Assembly: GCF_001718795.1 (NCBI RefSeq) | Contig: NZ_CP013435.1 | Location: 1,736,001 to 1,800,000, forward strand | From: Burkholderia latens | Lineage (GTDB): Bacteria; Pseudomonadota; Gammaproteobacteria; Burkholderiales; Burkholderiaceae | Reading direction: 5' to 3' | Length of the DNA: 64,000 bases | Shown here: in pieces, positions 8,953 through 18,223 of the stretch | Layout: each line of letters begins with the position of its first letter | Numbering within the stretch: the stretch's first letter is position 1 | The notes under the pieces: generated by a model | What the model was told of the DNA's origin: nothing | Databases searched by the model: none | Seen by the model: only the letters and a program-made list of their open reading frames with translations | Program-made: the position numbers and the translations under genes

Positions 8953-9330
8953 TCAGAGCGGGCCGGCGAGCGCGACCGTCACGCCGCCCACGATGGATTT
9001 GGGGCCGAGCAGCCGGCCGGCCGGCGCCGCGAGCTGCGCGCACGGCTCGGCCACGCCGGTCACGCCGAAGCGCGCAACGGCGGCGGCCGACGGGCGGCTC
9101 AACGCGGGTGACGCGCACAGCGCGAGCTGCGCCGCGTCGAATGCGACGAGCGGCCAGCCGCGCCGCGCGCACAGCGTGCGCAGCGCCCGGGCGCGCGCCT
9201 TGTCGGCGAGTGTCGCGACGATGGCCGGCTCGACGTCCGGATGCTGCGCGAGCGCCGCGCGAATCGCGGCATCGAGTTGCGCGGCACTCGCGTTCGCGCG
9301 GAAACCGATGCCGAGCGCGACGCGCATCAT
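8953..9330 (-). CDS. cobE: CobE / CbiG C-terminal-domain protein
   Basis: A small 125-residue protein of the CobE family, homologous to the C-terminal domain of cobalt-precorrin-5A hydrolase CbiG. It begins with VALGIGFRANASAAQL and carries KSIVGGVTVAL at the end, both typical of the family. Its exact role in the aerobic pathway is unclear; it may bind an intermediate. It starts with ATGATG and overlaps the cobA stop by four bases. A second CbiG-like domain is fused to CobJ elsewhere in this window, so the two may be partly redundant. Confidence 0.85.
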   Translation of the reverse strand: MMRVALGIGFRANASAAQLDAAIRAALAQHPDVEPAIVATLADKARARALRTLCARRGWPLVAFDAAQLALCASPALSRPSAAAVARFGVTGVAEPCAQLAAPAGRLLGPKSIVGGVTVALAGPL

Positions 9331-10076
9331 GCACGCGCGCCGAGCGCGGCGCGCACGGCCGGCTCGTCGGCGAGCGCGGCAACGCGGCCGATCACGACGA
9401 TCGCGGGCGACCCGATGCCGGTCGCACTCACGCGTTCGACGATCGTATCGAGCGTCGCGAGCACGTGCCGCTGCCCGTCGCGCGTCGCATTCTCGATCGC
9501 CGCGCACGGCGTGTCGCCGGCGATGCCGCCGTCGCGCAGCGCCGCCGCGATCGCGTCGAGGCGACGAATGCCCATGTAGATCACGATCGTCATTCGCGTC
9601 GCGGCGAGCGCGCGCCAATCGGGTTCGTCGGCGCCCGCACCGTGCCCCGTGACGAAGATCACGCCCTGGGCGTCGCCGCGATGCGTGACCGGAATGCCGA
9701 GCGCGGCCGGTGCGGCGATACCGGCCGTGATGCCGTTTACGACCTCGACCGGGTAACCGGCGGCACCGAGCGCGAGCAATTCTTCGCCGCCGCGGCCGAA
9801 CACGAACGGGTCGCCGCCCTTGAGCCGCGCGACGCTGCGGCCCGCGCGCAGGTGCGCGAGCATCGCGGCGACGATCGCGTCTTGCGGCGTCGACGCATGA
9901 CCGCCGCGCTTGCCGACGTGTTCGATGCGCGCGTCGGCGCGCGCGTGGCGCAATAAGTCGGGGTTCACGAGATCGTCGACCAGCAGCACGTCGGCCGCGG
10001 CGATCGCGCGCACGGCCTTCAGCGTGAGCAGATCGGCGTCGCCGGGGCCGGCGCCCACAAGCCACGCGCGGCTCAT
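9327..10076 (-). CDS. cobA: Uroporphyrinogen-III C-methyltransferase
   Basis: S-adenosylmethionine-dependent methylation at C2 and C7 of uroporphyrinogen III, giving precorrin-2. It is the branch point to B12 (and to siroheme). The 249 residues start with the family signature VGAGPGDADLLT. They continue with LKGGDPFVFGRGGEE and end with the GRV element of the methyltransferase fold. The chosen start is ATG at 10076; an in-frame ATG at 10136 would add 20 residues of low complexity. It is the first gene after the leftward B12 riboswitch and is coupled to cobE through an ATGA overlap. Confidence 0.92.
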   Translation of the reverse strand: MSRAWLVGAGPGDADLLTLKAVRAIAAADVLLVDDLVNPDLLRHARADARIEHVGKRGGHASTPQDAIVAAMLAHLRAGRSVARLKGGDPFVFGRGGEELLALGAAGYPVEVVNGITAGIAAPAALGIPVTHRGDAQGVIFVTGHGAGADEPDWRALAATRMTIVIYMGIRRLDAIAAALRDGGIAGDTPCAAIENATRDGQRHVLATLDTIVERVSATGIGSPAIVVIGRVAALADEPAVRAALGARA

Positions 10077-10204
10077 CGGGCGCGGCACGGCGCGCACCGT
10101 GCGGTAGCGGTGGGAACGGGACAGCGAGCGGCACATCGGCGGCCGGCGGGCAGGCAGGGCATGGCGGATCGGCGAAACCCGCGCACGCGCGGGCGGAATG
10201 CGCA

Positions 10205-10253
10205 CCCTGTCCGTCCCTCGCGGACAGGGCGTTCGGCGCGCCGTTGGCGCGCC
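10205..10253 (-). promoter_or_regulatory. Leader hairpins between riboswitch and cobA
   Basis: Two strong hairpins follow the aptamer on the minus strand. One is an 8-bp self-complementary GGCGCGCC repeated at 10235-10242 and 10246-10253. The other has 9-bp arms CCCTGTCCG (10205-10213) and CGGACAGGG (10221-10229). There is no U tract, so they may form the expression platform or a Rho-linked element rather than a simple terminator. Their role is inferred. Confidence 0.4.
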
Positions 10254-10461
10254 CCTTGCGTCGGCCGGTATCCGGGCTGGCCGCTTGCCAGGCCGCAGCC
10301 TTCCCGCCCCGGAGGGCAGTGGCATCGCGGGCGGCCTGGGCGCGTGCGGGGGAACCGCGGCGCGCGGGCGGCGTACCGTTGCGGGGACAGCACAGGCCGG
10401 GCGGCTTTCCGCCTCCTGTTTCCCGTTTAACTGCGCTCGCCGGAGGGCGGGCGCGAGCACC
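10240..10461 (-). promoter_or_regulatory. Cobalamin riboswitch upstream of cobA operon
   Basis: Adenosylcobalamin-binding leader RNA read leftward. In order it shows a GTTAAACGGGAAACAGG entry block, the canonical CTGTGCTGTCCCCGCAACGG core, the B12-box ATGCCACTG, GGGAAGGC, and the closing AGCCCGGATACC. All match the cobalamin riboswitch consensus in correct order and spacing. It precedes cobA-cobE-cobO-cobB and should lower expression when B12 is plentiful. Confidence 0.93.
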
Positions 10462-10580
10462 GAACGCGGCGCATACGATAGCACAGCGTCCGGCCCGCGC
10501 GAACCGCCGCGCGGGCGTCGCAGCCGGCCCGCGGCGCGGCGGGCTGCCATGCCGGGCGCCGCGCCGGCGCCCGATGCGCC

Positions 10581-10609
10581 TTGACGCTCCCCGCACCGCC
10601 GCCTACACT
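10581..10609 (+). promoter_or_regulatory. Sigma-70-type promoter for the rightward riboswitch
   Basis: TTGACG (10581-10586) and TACACT (10604-10609) are separated by 17 bases. The expected start of transcription falls just before the first conserved riboswitch bases at about 10622. Confidence 0.6.
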
Positions 10610-10621
10610 CGCACGCGTTTT

Positions 10622-10860
10622 GGTGCTCGCGCGTGCCGCTCCGGCGTGCGCAGTTAAACGGGAAACAGGGAGCCTGCCTGCACCGCAGTCGAGCCAACCT
10701 GTGCTGCCCCCGCAACGGTAAGCGAACGCGTCGCGCGCAGCGCGACGCAGCGCCGCTTCGCCGCATGCCTGCCGCATGCGGACGACCGCCACTGGATGCC
10801 GCGCATCCGGGAAGGCGAAGCGGCGTGTTCGTCAGCCCGGATACCGGCCAGGACGTTGGG
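10622..10860 (+). promoter_or_regulatory. Cobalamin riboswitch upstream of the cobalt transporter operon
   Basis: A second adenosylcobalamin riboswitch, read rightward. It has GCAGTTAAACGGGAAACAGG (10650-10669), CTGTGCTGCCCCCGCAACGG, GCCACTGGATGC, GGGAAGGCG and AGCCCGGATACCGGCC in consensus order. It is followed by a leader of about 190 bases before the transporter start at 11054. A 22-base block of it (10648-10669) is an exact inverted copy of 10415-10436 in the divergent riboswitch. Confidence 0.93.
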
Positions 10861-11053
10861 TTCAGCGCCGCGGGGAGGCGGCGCATCGTCCACGGCCGCA
10901 GTACGCCCAGACGTCCGAACGTTTCCCGCTTCGTCCGCCGATCCGCCAGCAGCATGCATGCGCGGGCCGGCGCGGCGAGCGGCAGGCGGCGCGGGCAGGG
11001 CACGCGGCAGCCGTGTTGGCATTCACCATGTCGACCGTTCGCAAAGGAGCATC

Positions 11054-12112
11054 ATGCTCGACTCGTTCTTCCGCCTGTTCAACGACAGCCCGTCCGGGCT
11101 GCGCGGCAAAATCGTCGCGATCTACGCGCTGCTCGCGACGTTCAACGTCGCCGCGTGGATCTGGGCCTTCGTCGCGTTTCGCGACCAGCCCGTGCTGCTG
11201 GGCACCGCGCTGCTCGCGTACGTGTTCGGGCTGCGCCACGCGGTCGATGCCGACCATATCGCCGCGATCGACAACGTTACGCGCAAGCTGATGCAGGAAG
11301 GCCGCAGCCCGCTCGGCGCGGGCCTGTTCTTCTCGCTCGGCCACTCGACCGTGGTGATCGTGATGTCGGTGGCGGTTGCGCTGACTGCGGCGTCGCTTGC
11401 GCGCTTCGAAAGCATGAAGACCTGGGGCGGCGTGATCAGCACGAGCGTGTCGGCATTCTTCCTGCTGGTGCTCGCGGCCGCAAACCTGCTGATCCTGATC
11501 TCCGTGTACCGGACGTTTCGCGCGGCCCGCCGCGGCGAGGCGATCGTCGATGCCGATCTCGACATGATGATGAACCGGCGCGGGGTGCTCGCGCGCCTGT
11601 TCCGGCCGCTGTTTCGCCTCGTGTCGCGCAGCTGGCACCTGTATCCGGTCGGCTTCCTGTTCGGCTTCGGCTTCGATACCGCGACCGAAATCGCGCTGTT
11701 CGGCATTTCGGCGACGCAGGTGCAGGGCGGCATGTCGTTCTGGTCGGTGATGGCGCTGCCGGCGCTGTTCACCGCGGGCATGACGCTCGTCGACACGACG
11801 GACGGCATCCTGATGATGGGCGCGTATCGCTGGGCGTATGTGCGGCCGATCCGCAAGATCTACTACAACATGACGATCACGTTCGTGTCGGTGCTGGTCG
11901 CCGCGCTGATCGGCGGCATCGAAGTGCTCGCGCTGCTCGCCGACAAGCTGTCGCTGGAAGGCCCGATATGGGCGTTCTCCACGATGGTCGCATCGCATTT
12001 CGGGATGCTCGGCTACGTCGTGATCGGCCTGTTCGTCGCGTGCTGGATCGTGTCGGCCGCGATCTACCGGCTCAAACGCTACGACGAGATCGACGTGACG
12101 CTCTCGGCCTGA
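11054..12112 (+). CDS. NiCoT-family nickel/cobalt permease
   Basis: Inner-membrane permease of the HoxN/HupN/NixA family, here most likely importing cobalt for corrin synthesis. The 352 residues contain about eight hydrophobic segments and the diagnostic helix-II motif RHAVDADHI at 61-69. LGHSTVV (about 97-103) and a later FGFGFDTATE are also family marks. The ATG at 11054 has AAAGGAG ten bases upstream. It is first in the riboswitch-controlled operon with cobW and the chelatase genes, which argues for cobalt over nickel. Confidence 0.92.
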   Translation: MLDSFFRLFNDSPSGLRGKIVAIYALLATFNVAAWIWAFVAFRDQPVLLGTALLAYVFGLRHAVDADHIAAIDNVTRKLMQEGRSPLGAGLFFSLGHSTVVIVMSVAVALTAASLARFESMKTWGGVISTSVSAFFLLVLAAANLLILISVYRTFRAARRGEAIVDADLDMMMNRRGVLARLFRPLFRLVSRSWHLYPVGFLFGFGFDTATEIALFGISATQVQGGMSFWSVMALPALFTAGMTLVDTTDGILMMGAYRWAYVRPIRKIYYNMTITFVSVLVAALIGGIEVLALLADKLSLEGPIWAFSTMVASHFGMLGYVVIGLFVACWIVSAAIYRLKRYDEIDVTLSA

Positions 12113-12138
12113 CTCCCTCATTCGACCCAGGATCTACC

Positions 12139-13236
12139 ATGACCCTACGCAAGCTTCCCGTCACGATCGTCACGGGCTTTCTCGGCAGCGGCAAGACCAC
12201 GCTGATGCGGCACATCCTCCAGCACGCGCAAGGCCGCCGTATCGCGGTGATCGTCAACGAATTCGGCGAACTCGGCATCGACGGCGAAATCCTCAAGGGC
12301 TGCGGCATCGGCTGCGACGACGCCGCGGGCGCGGACGGCGCGCAGGTGGAAGCGTCGGGGCAGCTGTACGAACTCGCAAACGGCTGCCTGTGCTGCACCG
12401 TGCAGGAAGAGTTCTATCCGGTGATGGAAGCGCTCGTCGAGCGCCGCGCCGACATCGATCACGTGCTGATCGAGACGTCGGGCCTCGCGCTGCCGAAGCC
12501 GCTCGTGCAGGCGTTCAACTGGCCGACGATCCGCAACAGCTTCACGGTCGACGCGGTCGTGACCGTCGTGGACGGGCCGGCCGCCGCGAGCGGCCAGTTC
12601 GCGGAGAATCCGCAGGCCGTCGACGCGCAGCGTCGCGCCGATCCGAACCTCGACCATGAATCGCCGCTGCACGAGCTGTTCGCGGATCAGCTGTCGTCCG
12701 CCGATCTCGTGATCGTGAACAAGGCGGACCTCGTCGCCGACGCGCAATTCGCCGACATCGAAGCGGCGATCCGCGACGAGATCCCGCCGCAAGTGAAGAT
12801 CGTGCGCGCGACGCGCGGCGAACTGGATCTGGCGATGCTGCTCGGTCTCGAATCGGCGTCGGAGGAAACGATTCACCTGCGCCACGACCATCACGGCTCG
12901 GCCGACGACGGCGATCACGACCATCATCACGACGATTTCGATTCGGTCGTGGTGTCGGGCGACGCAGGCTCGCGCGATGCGACGATCGCGGCGCTCCGGC
13001 ATGTGGTCGAGACGCACACGATCTACCGTGCGAAAGGCTTCGCCGCGCTGCCCGATGCGCCGATGCGGCTCGTGATCCAGGGCGTCGGCCGCCGCTTCGA
13101 CAGCTATTTCGATCGCCGCTGGCAAGACGGCGAACCGCGCGCGAGCCGCTTCGTGCTGATCGGCGAAGATCTCGACGCCGCCGCGTTGCAGCGAGCGTTC
13201 GACGCCGCGTGCGCGGCGCAAACGCAGCAGGCGTGA
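12139..13236 (+). CDS. cobW: CobW metallochaperone GTPase
   Basis: G3E-family GTPase that is thought to deliver cobalt to the CobN chelatase. The 365 residues have the P-loop GFLGSGKT at 13-20, the metal-binding CLCC at 83-86 (the family's CxCC), and the guanine motif NKAD near 194. An acidic His-rich stretch at about 249-270 (many HDHH-type pairs) probably binds metal, and a C-terminal CobW domain follows. It lies 26 bases after the transporter and six bases before cobN. Confidence 0.93.
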   Translation: MTLRKLPVTIVTGFLGSGKTTLMRHILQHAQGRRIAVIVNEFGELGIDGEILKGCGIGCDDAAGADGAQVEASGQLYELANGCLCCTVQEEFYPVMEALVERRADIDHVLIETSGLALPKPLVQAFNWPTIRNSFTVDAVVTVVDGPAAASGQFAENPQAVDAQRRADPNLDHESPLHELFADQLSSADLVIVNKADLVADAQFADIEAAIRDEIPPQVKIVRATRGELDLAMLLGLESASEETIHLRHDHHGSADDGDHDHHHDDFDSVVVSGDAGSRDATIAALRHVVETHTIYRAKGFAALPDAPMRLVIQGVGRRFDSYFDRRWQDGEPRASRFVLIGEDLDAAALQRAFDAACAAQTQQA

Positions 13237-13242
13237 CGCACG

Positions 13243-16200
13243 ATGCACCTGCTGCGCACCACGCCGGGCGGCTTCGTCGACGATACGCAGGGCGTCGTGC
13301 GGATCGACCAGCAGCCGGCCGACATCGTGATCCTGAGCTCGGCCGACACGACGCTGTCGCTGCTCGCGAGCATCGTGCCGAAGCTGCCGCGAGGGTTCCC
13401 GAGCGTGCGGCTCGCGAACGTCACGTTTCTGCGGCAGCCGGCGTCGGTCGACTTCTACGTCGACGACGTGCTGCGTCACGCGAAGACGGTCGTCATCGAT
13501 CATCTTGGCGGCGAAGCGTACTGGCCGTACGGGATCGAACAGGCGGTGTCGCTCGCGTCGCAACGCAGGCAGCAACTCGCGATGTTCTCGGGCGATCTGC
13601 AGGAGGATCCGAACCTCGTCGCGAAGAGCACGGTCGCGCCGCAGTTGTGCCGGCTGTGGTGGCGCTACCTGCGCGAAGGCGGGATGCACAACGCGGAAGC
13701 GCTGCTGCGAAGCATCGCGTTCCATACGCTCGGCTTCGGCGACGAACCCGAGCCGCCGCGGCCGCTGCCGGCCGCCGCGCTCTATCACCCGGCGCGCGAC
13801 CCGGCTAGCGTCGAGGACTGGCGCGCACGCTGGACGCCCGGCGCGCCCGTCGTCGCAATCGTGTTCTATCGCGCGCACTGGCAGGCCGCGAATACGGCCG
13901 TGTTCGACGCGCTGGCCGATGCACTCGTGCACGAGGGACTGAATCCGCTGCCGATCGCCGTCACGTCGCTGAAGGACGCGGTGAGCCGAGAAGTCATCGC
14001 GCAGCTGTGCGACACGCAGCGCGTCGCGCTCGTGCTGAACACCACGGCGTTCGCGGCCGGAGCGATCGACAGCCCCGAGCCTGACGTGCTCGCGGGCGAC
14101 GCGCCGGTGCTTCAGGTGATCCTGTCCGGCGGCAATCGCGATGCATGGGTGGCCGACAACCAGGGGCTGCATGCGCGCGACATCGCGATGCATATCGCGC
14201 TGCCGGAAGTCGACGGGCGCATCGTCACGCGCGCGGTGAGTTTCAAGGGGCTCGCCTATCGCTGCCCGCACACCGAAGTCGACGTCGTGCGCTATCAGCC
14301 GGACGCCGAGCGGATTGCGTTCGTCGCGGCGCTCGCGCGCGGCTGGTGCAGGTTGCGTACGCTCGACAATGCCGACAAGCGGATCGCGCTGATCCTCGCG
14401 AACTATCCGCAAAGCGACGGGCGAATCGGCAACGGCGTCGGGCTCGATACGCCGGCGTCCGCGCTGCGCGTGCTCGCGGCGCTGCGCGACGCGGGCTATG
14501 CGGTGGCCGATCTGCCGGCCGACGGCGACGCGCTGATCGCGCGGCTCACCGAAGGCGTGACGAACGATCCGGCCGAGCGCGCACTGCGCCCGGCGTTCCA
14601 GAGTTTCGCGCTGACCGATTACGTCGCGCATTTCGCGCGGCTGCCGGCTGCCGTGCGCGACGCGCTGAACGCGCGCTGGGGCGCACCCGAAGCGGATCCG
14701 ACACTGCGGCACGGGCGCTTTCCGATTGCCGGCTGGCGCGCGGGGAACGTGTTCGTCGGCATTCAGCCGTCGCGCTCGCGCGACGACAACGACTATGCGA
14801 GCTACCACGATGCGGAGCTGGTGCCCCCGCATGCGTATCTCGCATTCTATTTCTGGCTGCGCGATGCGTTCGGCATCGATGCGGTCATCCATCTCGGCAA
14901 GCACGGCAATCTCGAATGGCTGCCGGGCAAGAGCGTCGCGCTGTCGGACGCGTGCTGGCCCGATCTGACGCTCGGGCCGCTGCCGCATCTGTATCCGTTC
15001 ATCGTCAACGATCCGGGCGAGGGCAGCCAGGCGAAGCGCCGCGCACAGGCGGTAATCGTCGACCACCTGATGCCGCCGCTCACGCGCGCGGAAAACTACG
15101 GGCCGCTGCAGGATCTCGAGCGGCAGGTCGACGAATACTATGAAGCATTGATGGTCGATGCGCGGCGCGCGAAGCTGCTGCGCAAGACGATTCTCGCGAC
15201 GATCGCCGAGCATCGGTTGCACGACGAGCTGAGCGTGTCGCCGCCGCGCGATGCGGGCGACGAGGATGCGCTGCTCACGCGCGTCGACGCATGGCTGTGC
15301 GAATTGAAGGAAGCACAGATTCGCGACGGGCTGCACGTGTTCGGCGCATCGCCGGCCGGTCGGCAGCGGCGCGATACGTTGCTCGCGCTCGCACGCTTTC
15401 CGGTCGGCGACGGCAAGGACGATCGCGCGGGGCTGATCGGCGCGCTCGCACGCGACCTCGCGCTCGGCGACGCGTTCGATCCGCTCGCGGCAGATTGGGC
15501 CGCGCCGTGGACGGGGCCGCGGCCGGCCGTGTTGCAGGCACTCGACGCGTCGCCGTGGCGTCATGCGGGCGATACTCGCGAGCGGCTCGAACTGCTCGCG
15601 CAGCAGTGGCTCGATGGCCTGTGCGCGTCGGACGGCGATCGTGCCGGCGGCGTCGCGAGCGGCGCGGCGCCCGAAGGCGAATGGCCGCACACGCTTGCAG
15701 TGATCGAACGCGTGCGTACGACGCTGATGCCCGCGCTCGACGCATGCGGCGGCGAGGAGCTGCGCCAGTTGCTGCGCGGGCTCGACGGCCGCTTCGTGCC
15801 GCCCGGGCCGAGCGGCTCGCCGTCGCGCGGCCGTCCCGACGTGCTGCCGACGGGCCGCAACTTCTATTCGGTGGACACGCGCGCGGTGCCGACGCAGGCC
15901 GCATGGTCGCTCGGGCTGAAATCCGCGCAGCAGCTGATCGAGCGCCATCTGCAGGATCACGGCGACTATCCGCGTGCAATCGGCCTGTCGGTGTGGGGAA
16001 CGGCGACGATGCGCACTGGCGGCGACGATATCGCGCAGGCGTTCGCGCTGCTCGGCGTGCGGCCGAAGTGGGCGCACGGCAGCCATCGCGTGACCGACTT
16101 CGAGATCTTGCCGATCGAGATTTTCGACCGGCCGCGCATCGACGTGACGCTGCGTGTGTCGGGCTTCTTCCGCGACGCGTTCCCTAACCTGATGCACCTG

Positions 16201-17061
16201 TTCGACGCGGCGGTGCAGGCCGTCGCCGCGCTCGACGAGCCCGAGGAGCTGAACCCGATCCGGGCGCGCATCGAGCGCGAGCGCCTCAAATGGATCGAGC
16301 AAGGTCTTGCGCCCGACGAAGCGCGGCGCCGCGCCGGCTGGCGCGTGTTCGGTGCGCGGCCCGGCAGCTACGGCGCAGGCCTGCAGGAGCTGATCGACCA
16401 GCGCCGCTGGCAGACCGACGCCGATCTCGCCGGCGCGTACCGCCAATGGGGCGGCTACGCGTACGCGCAGAACAGTGCGGGCGACGCGGCGCCCGACGTG
16501 TTCGGCGCGCGGCTCGCGACGATCGACGTCGTCGTGCAGAACCAGGACAGCCGCGAGCACGACATCCTCGACTCGAACGACTATTACCAGTTCCAGGGCG
16601 GCATGACGGCGGCCGTGCGCCATCTGTCCGGGCGGCAACCGAGCGTTTATCACGGCGACCATGCGAATCCGGCCGCGCCGAGGATGCGCACGCTGCGCGA
16701 GGAAATCGCGCGCGTGATCCGCTCGCGCGTCGTGAATCCGAAATGGCTCGACGGCGTGAAGCGCCACGGCTACAAGGGGGCCGCCGAAATGGCCGCGACC
16801 GTCGATTACCTGTACGGCTATGACGCGACCGCGCGCGTGTTGTCGGATCATCAGTACGCGCTCGTTGCCGACGCGTACCTGTTCGACGCCGACACGCGCG
16901 CGTTCCTCGAACGCCACAATCCGAACGCGTTGCACGGCATCTGCGAACGCTTCGTCGAAGCGATGCAGCGCGGGTTGTGGCAGCAGCCGGGCGACTATCG
17001 CGAGCGGATCGAAGCGGTCTGGCTCGACAGCGAACAACTCCAGGAAGGAAAGCGGCGATGA
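13243..17061 (+). CDS. cobN: Cobaltochelatase subunit CobN
   Basis: Large subunit of the aerobic cobaltochelatase, which inserts cobalt into hydrogenobyrinic acid a,c-diamide using ATP hydrolysed by its partner subunits. The 1272 residues match the usual CobN length, with the HKHG-type block HLGKHGNLEWLPGK (about 547-560) shared with ChlH/BchH. SNDYYQFQGG near 1108 is characteristic of the C-terminal half. The start six bases after cobW and the ATGA overlap with the next gene show a tight operon. A long open frame on the opposite strand is a composition artefact. Confidence 0.95.
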   Translation: MHLLRTTPGGFVDDTQGVVRIDQQPADIVILSSADTTLSLLASIVPKLPRGFPSVRLANVTFLRQPASVDFYVDDVLRHAKTVVIDHLGGEAYWPYGIEQAVSLASQRRQQLAMFSGDLQEDPNLVAKSTVAPQLCRLWWRYLREGGMHNAEALLRSIAFHTLGFGDEPEPPRPLPAAALYHPARDPASVEDWRARWTPGAPVVAIVFYRAHWQAANTAVFDALADALVHEGLNPLPIAVTSLKDAVSREVIAQLCDTQRVALVLNTTAFAAGAIDSPEPDVLAGDAPVLQVILSGGNRDAWVADNQGLHARDIAMHIALPEVDGRIVTRAVSFKGLAYRCPHTEVDVVRYQPDAERIAFVAALARGWCRLRTLDNADKRIALILANYPQSDGRIGNGVGLDTPASALRVLAALRDAGYAVADLPADGDALIARLTEGVTNDPAERALRPAFQSFALTDYVAHFARLPAAVRDALNARWGAPEADPTLRHGRFPIAGWRAGNVFVGIQPSRSRDDNDYASYHDAELVPPHAYLAFYFWLRDAFGIDAVIHLGKHGNLEWLPGKSVALSDACWPDLTLGPLPHLYPFIVNDPGEGSQAKRRAQAVIVDHLMPPLTRAENYGPLQDLERQVDEYYEALMVDARRAKLLRKTILATIAEHRLHDELSVSPPRDAGDEDALLTRVDAWLCELKEAQIRDGLHVFGASPAGRQRRDTLLALARFPVGDGKDDRAGLIGALARDLALGDAFDPLAADWAAPWTGPRPAVLQALDASPWRHAGDTRERLELLAQQWLDGLCASDGDRAGGVASGAAPEGEWPHTLAVIERVRTTLMPALDACGGEELRQLLRGLDGRFVPPGPSGSPSRGRPDVLPTGRNFYSVDTRAVPTQAAWSLGLKSAQQLIERHLQDHGDYPRAIGLSVWGTATMRTGGDDIAQAFALLGVRPKWAHGSHRVTDFEILPIEIFDRPRIDVTLRVSGFFRDAFPNLMHLFDAAVQAVAALDEPEELNPIRARIERERLKWIEQGLAPDEARRRAGWRVFGARPGSYGAGLQELIDQRRWQTDADLAGAYRQWGGYAYAQNSAGDAAPDVFGARLATIDVVVQNQDSREHDILDSNDYYQFQGGMTAAVRHLSGRQPSVYHGDHANPAAPRMRTLREEIARVIRSRVVNPKWLDGVKRHGYKGAAEMAATVDYLYGYDATARVLSDHQYALVADAYLFDADTRAFLERHNPNALHGICERFVEAMQRGLWQQPGDYRERIEAVWLDSEQLQEGKRR

Positions 17062-18155
17062 CCGATCCGACAACGCATCGCGCGCGCGCGGTATTTCCGT
17101 TCGCGGCGCTCGTCGCACAGCAGCCGCTGCAGCAGGCGCTGCTGCTCGCGGCGATCGACCCGTCGCTCGGCGGCGTGCTCGTCAGCGGGCCGCGCGGCAC
17201 CGCGAAATCGACCGCCGCGCGCGCACTCGCGGAACTGCTGCCGGAAGGCGAATTCGTCACGCTGCCGCTGTCGGCGAGCGACGAGCAGGTCACCGGTACG
17301 CTCGATCTCGCGCATGCGCTCGCCGACAACGGCGTGCGTTTCCGCCCCGGCCTGCTCGCCCGCGCGCATCGCGGCGTGCTGTATGTCGACGAGGTGAACC
17401 TGCTCGCAGACGGCCTCGTCGATACGCTGCTCGACGTCGCCGCGAGCGGCGTGAACGTGGTCGAGCGCGACGGCGTGTCGCACGCGCACGACGCGCGCTT
17501 CGTGCTGGTCGGCACGATGAATCCCGAGGAAGGCGAGTTGCGCCCGCAACTGCTCGACCGCTTCGGTTTGATGGTCGAACTCGAGAACTGCTTCGACGCC
17601 GCACAGCGCGAGCGGATCGTGAAGGCGCGGCTCGCATTCGATCTCGATCCGGATGCGTTCCGCGCGCATCATGCGGCCGCGCAGGCCGAACTGCGCGAGC
17701 GGATCGATGCGGCACGCGCGCGGCTCGCGTCGCTGGATTTCGGCGATGCGGTTCATGCACGCGTGAGCGCGCTGTGCATCGGCGCCGCTGTCGACGGGCT
17801 GCGCGCGGATCTCGTGATGTTGCGCGCCGCGCGCGCGCTCGCGGCACTCGAGCACGCCGACGCGGTGACGATCGCGCATGTCGAACGCGTGGCCGATGCG
17901 GTACTGCGTCATCGGCGCCGTGCGCCCACGCCGCCGTCGTCGGAGGCGTCGCCCGCGTCGCAATCGAACGGCGAACGCGGCCGCGCCAGCGACGGCCGTT
18001 CGCCGCCGGAAGCACGCGAGCATTCCGGCGATCGAGCACGCGCGGCACCGGACGGTGCGGCGGCCTCGCAAGGCGACTGGGGTTACCTGCCGCCCGAACC
18101 GGCCGGCCTGCGTGACGTGAAAGGCGTGGTGCCGTTGCCGCTAAAAAAACGCTGA
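17058..18155 (+). CDS. ChlI/BchI-like AAA+ ATPase, predicted CobN partner
   Basis: AAA+ ATPase resembling the I subunit of magnesium chelatase; it probably powers CobN in place of CobS. The 365 residues show Walker A GPRGTAKST at 44-52, Walker B VLYVDEVN near 107-114, and the sensor stretch LVGTMNPEEGELRPQLLDRF near 152-171. The C-terminal 70 residues are Ser/Pro/Arg-rich and low in complexity. The start overlaps the cobN stop by four bases. No CobS or CobT gene occurs in this window, which supports its role as chelatase motor. The role is inferred from context. Confidence 0.85.
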   Translation: MTDPTTHRARAVFPFAALVAQQPLQQALLLAAIDPSLGGVLVSGPRGTAKSTAARALAELLPEGEFVTLPLSASDEQVTGTLDLAHALADNGVRFRPGLLARAHRGVLYVDEVNLLADGLVDTLLDVAASGVNVVERDGVSHAHDARFVLVGTMNPEEGELRPQLLDRFGLMVELENCFDAAQRERIVKARLAFDLDPDAFRAHHAAAQAELRERIDAARARLASLDFGDAVHARVSALCIGAAVDGLRADLVMLRAARALAALEHADAVTIAHVERVADAVLRHRRRAPTPPSSEASPASQSNGERGRASDGRSPPEAREHSGDRARAAPDGAAASQGDWGYLPPEPAGLRDVKGVVPLPLKKR

Positions 18156-18223
18156 GCCATCGAGCCCGCGCCGCCGCGAACGCCGTTCGCGGTCCTCGAT
18201 GGCAGCCAGGCGCTGCGGCACGT

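Noticed and set aside
12145..17118. A very long open frame (over 1600 codons) on the minus strand opposite cobW and cobN
   Set aside because: It is Arg/Ala/His-rich with no domain features and mirrors the codon pattern of the well-supported plus-strand genes. Long antisense frames are common in such GC-rich DNA.
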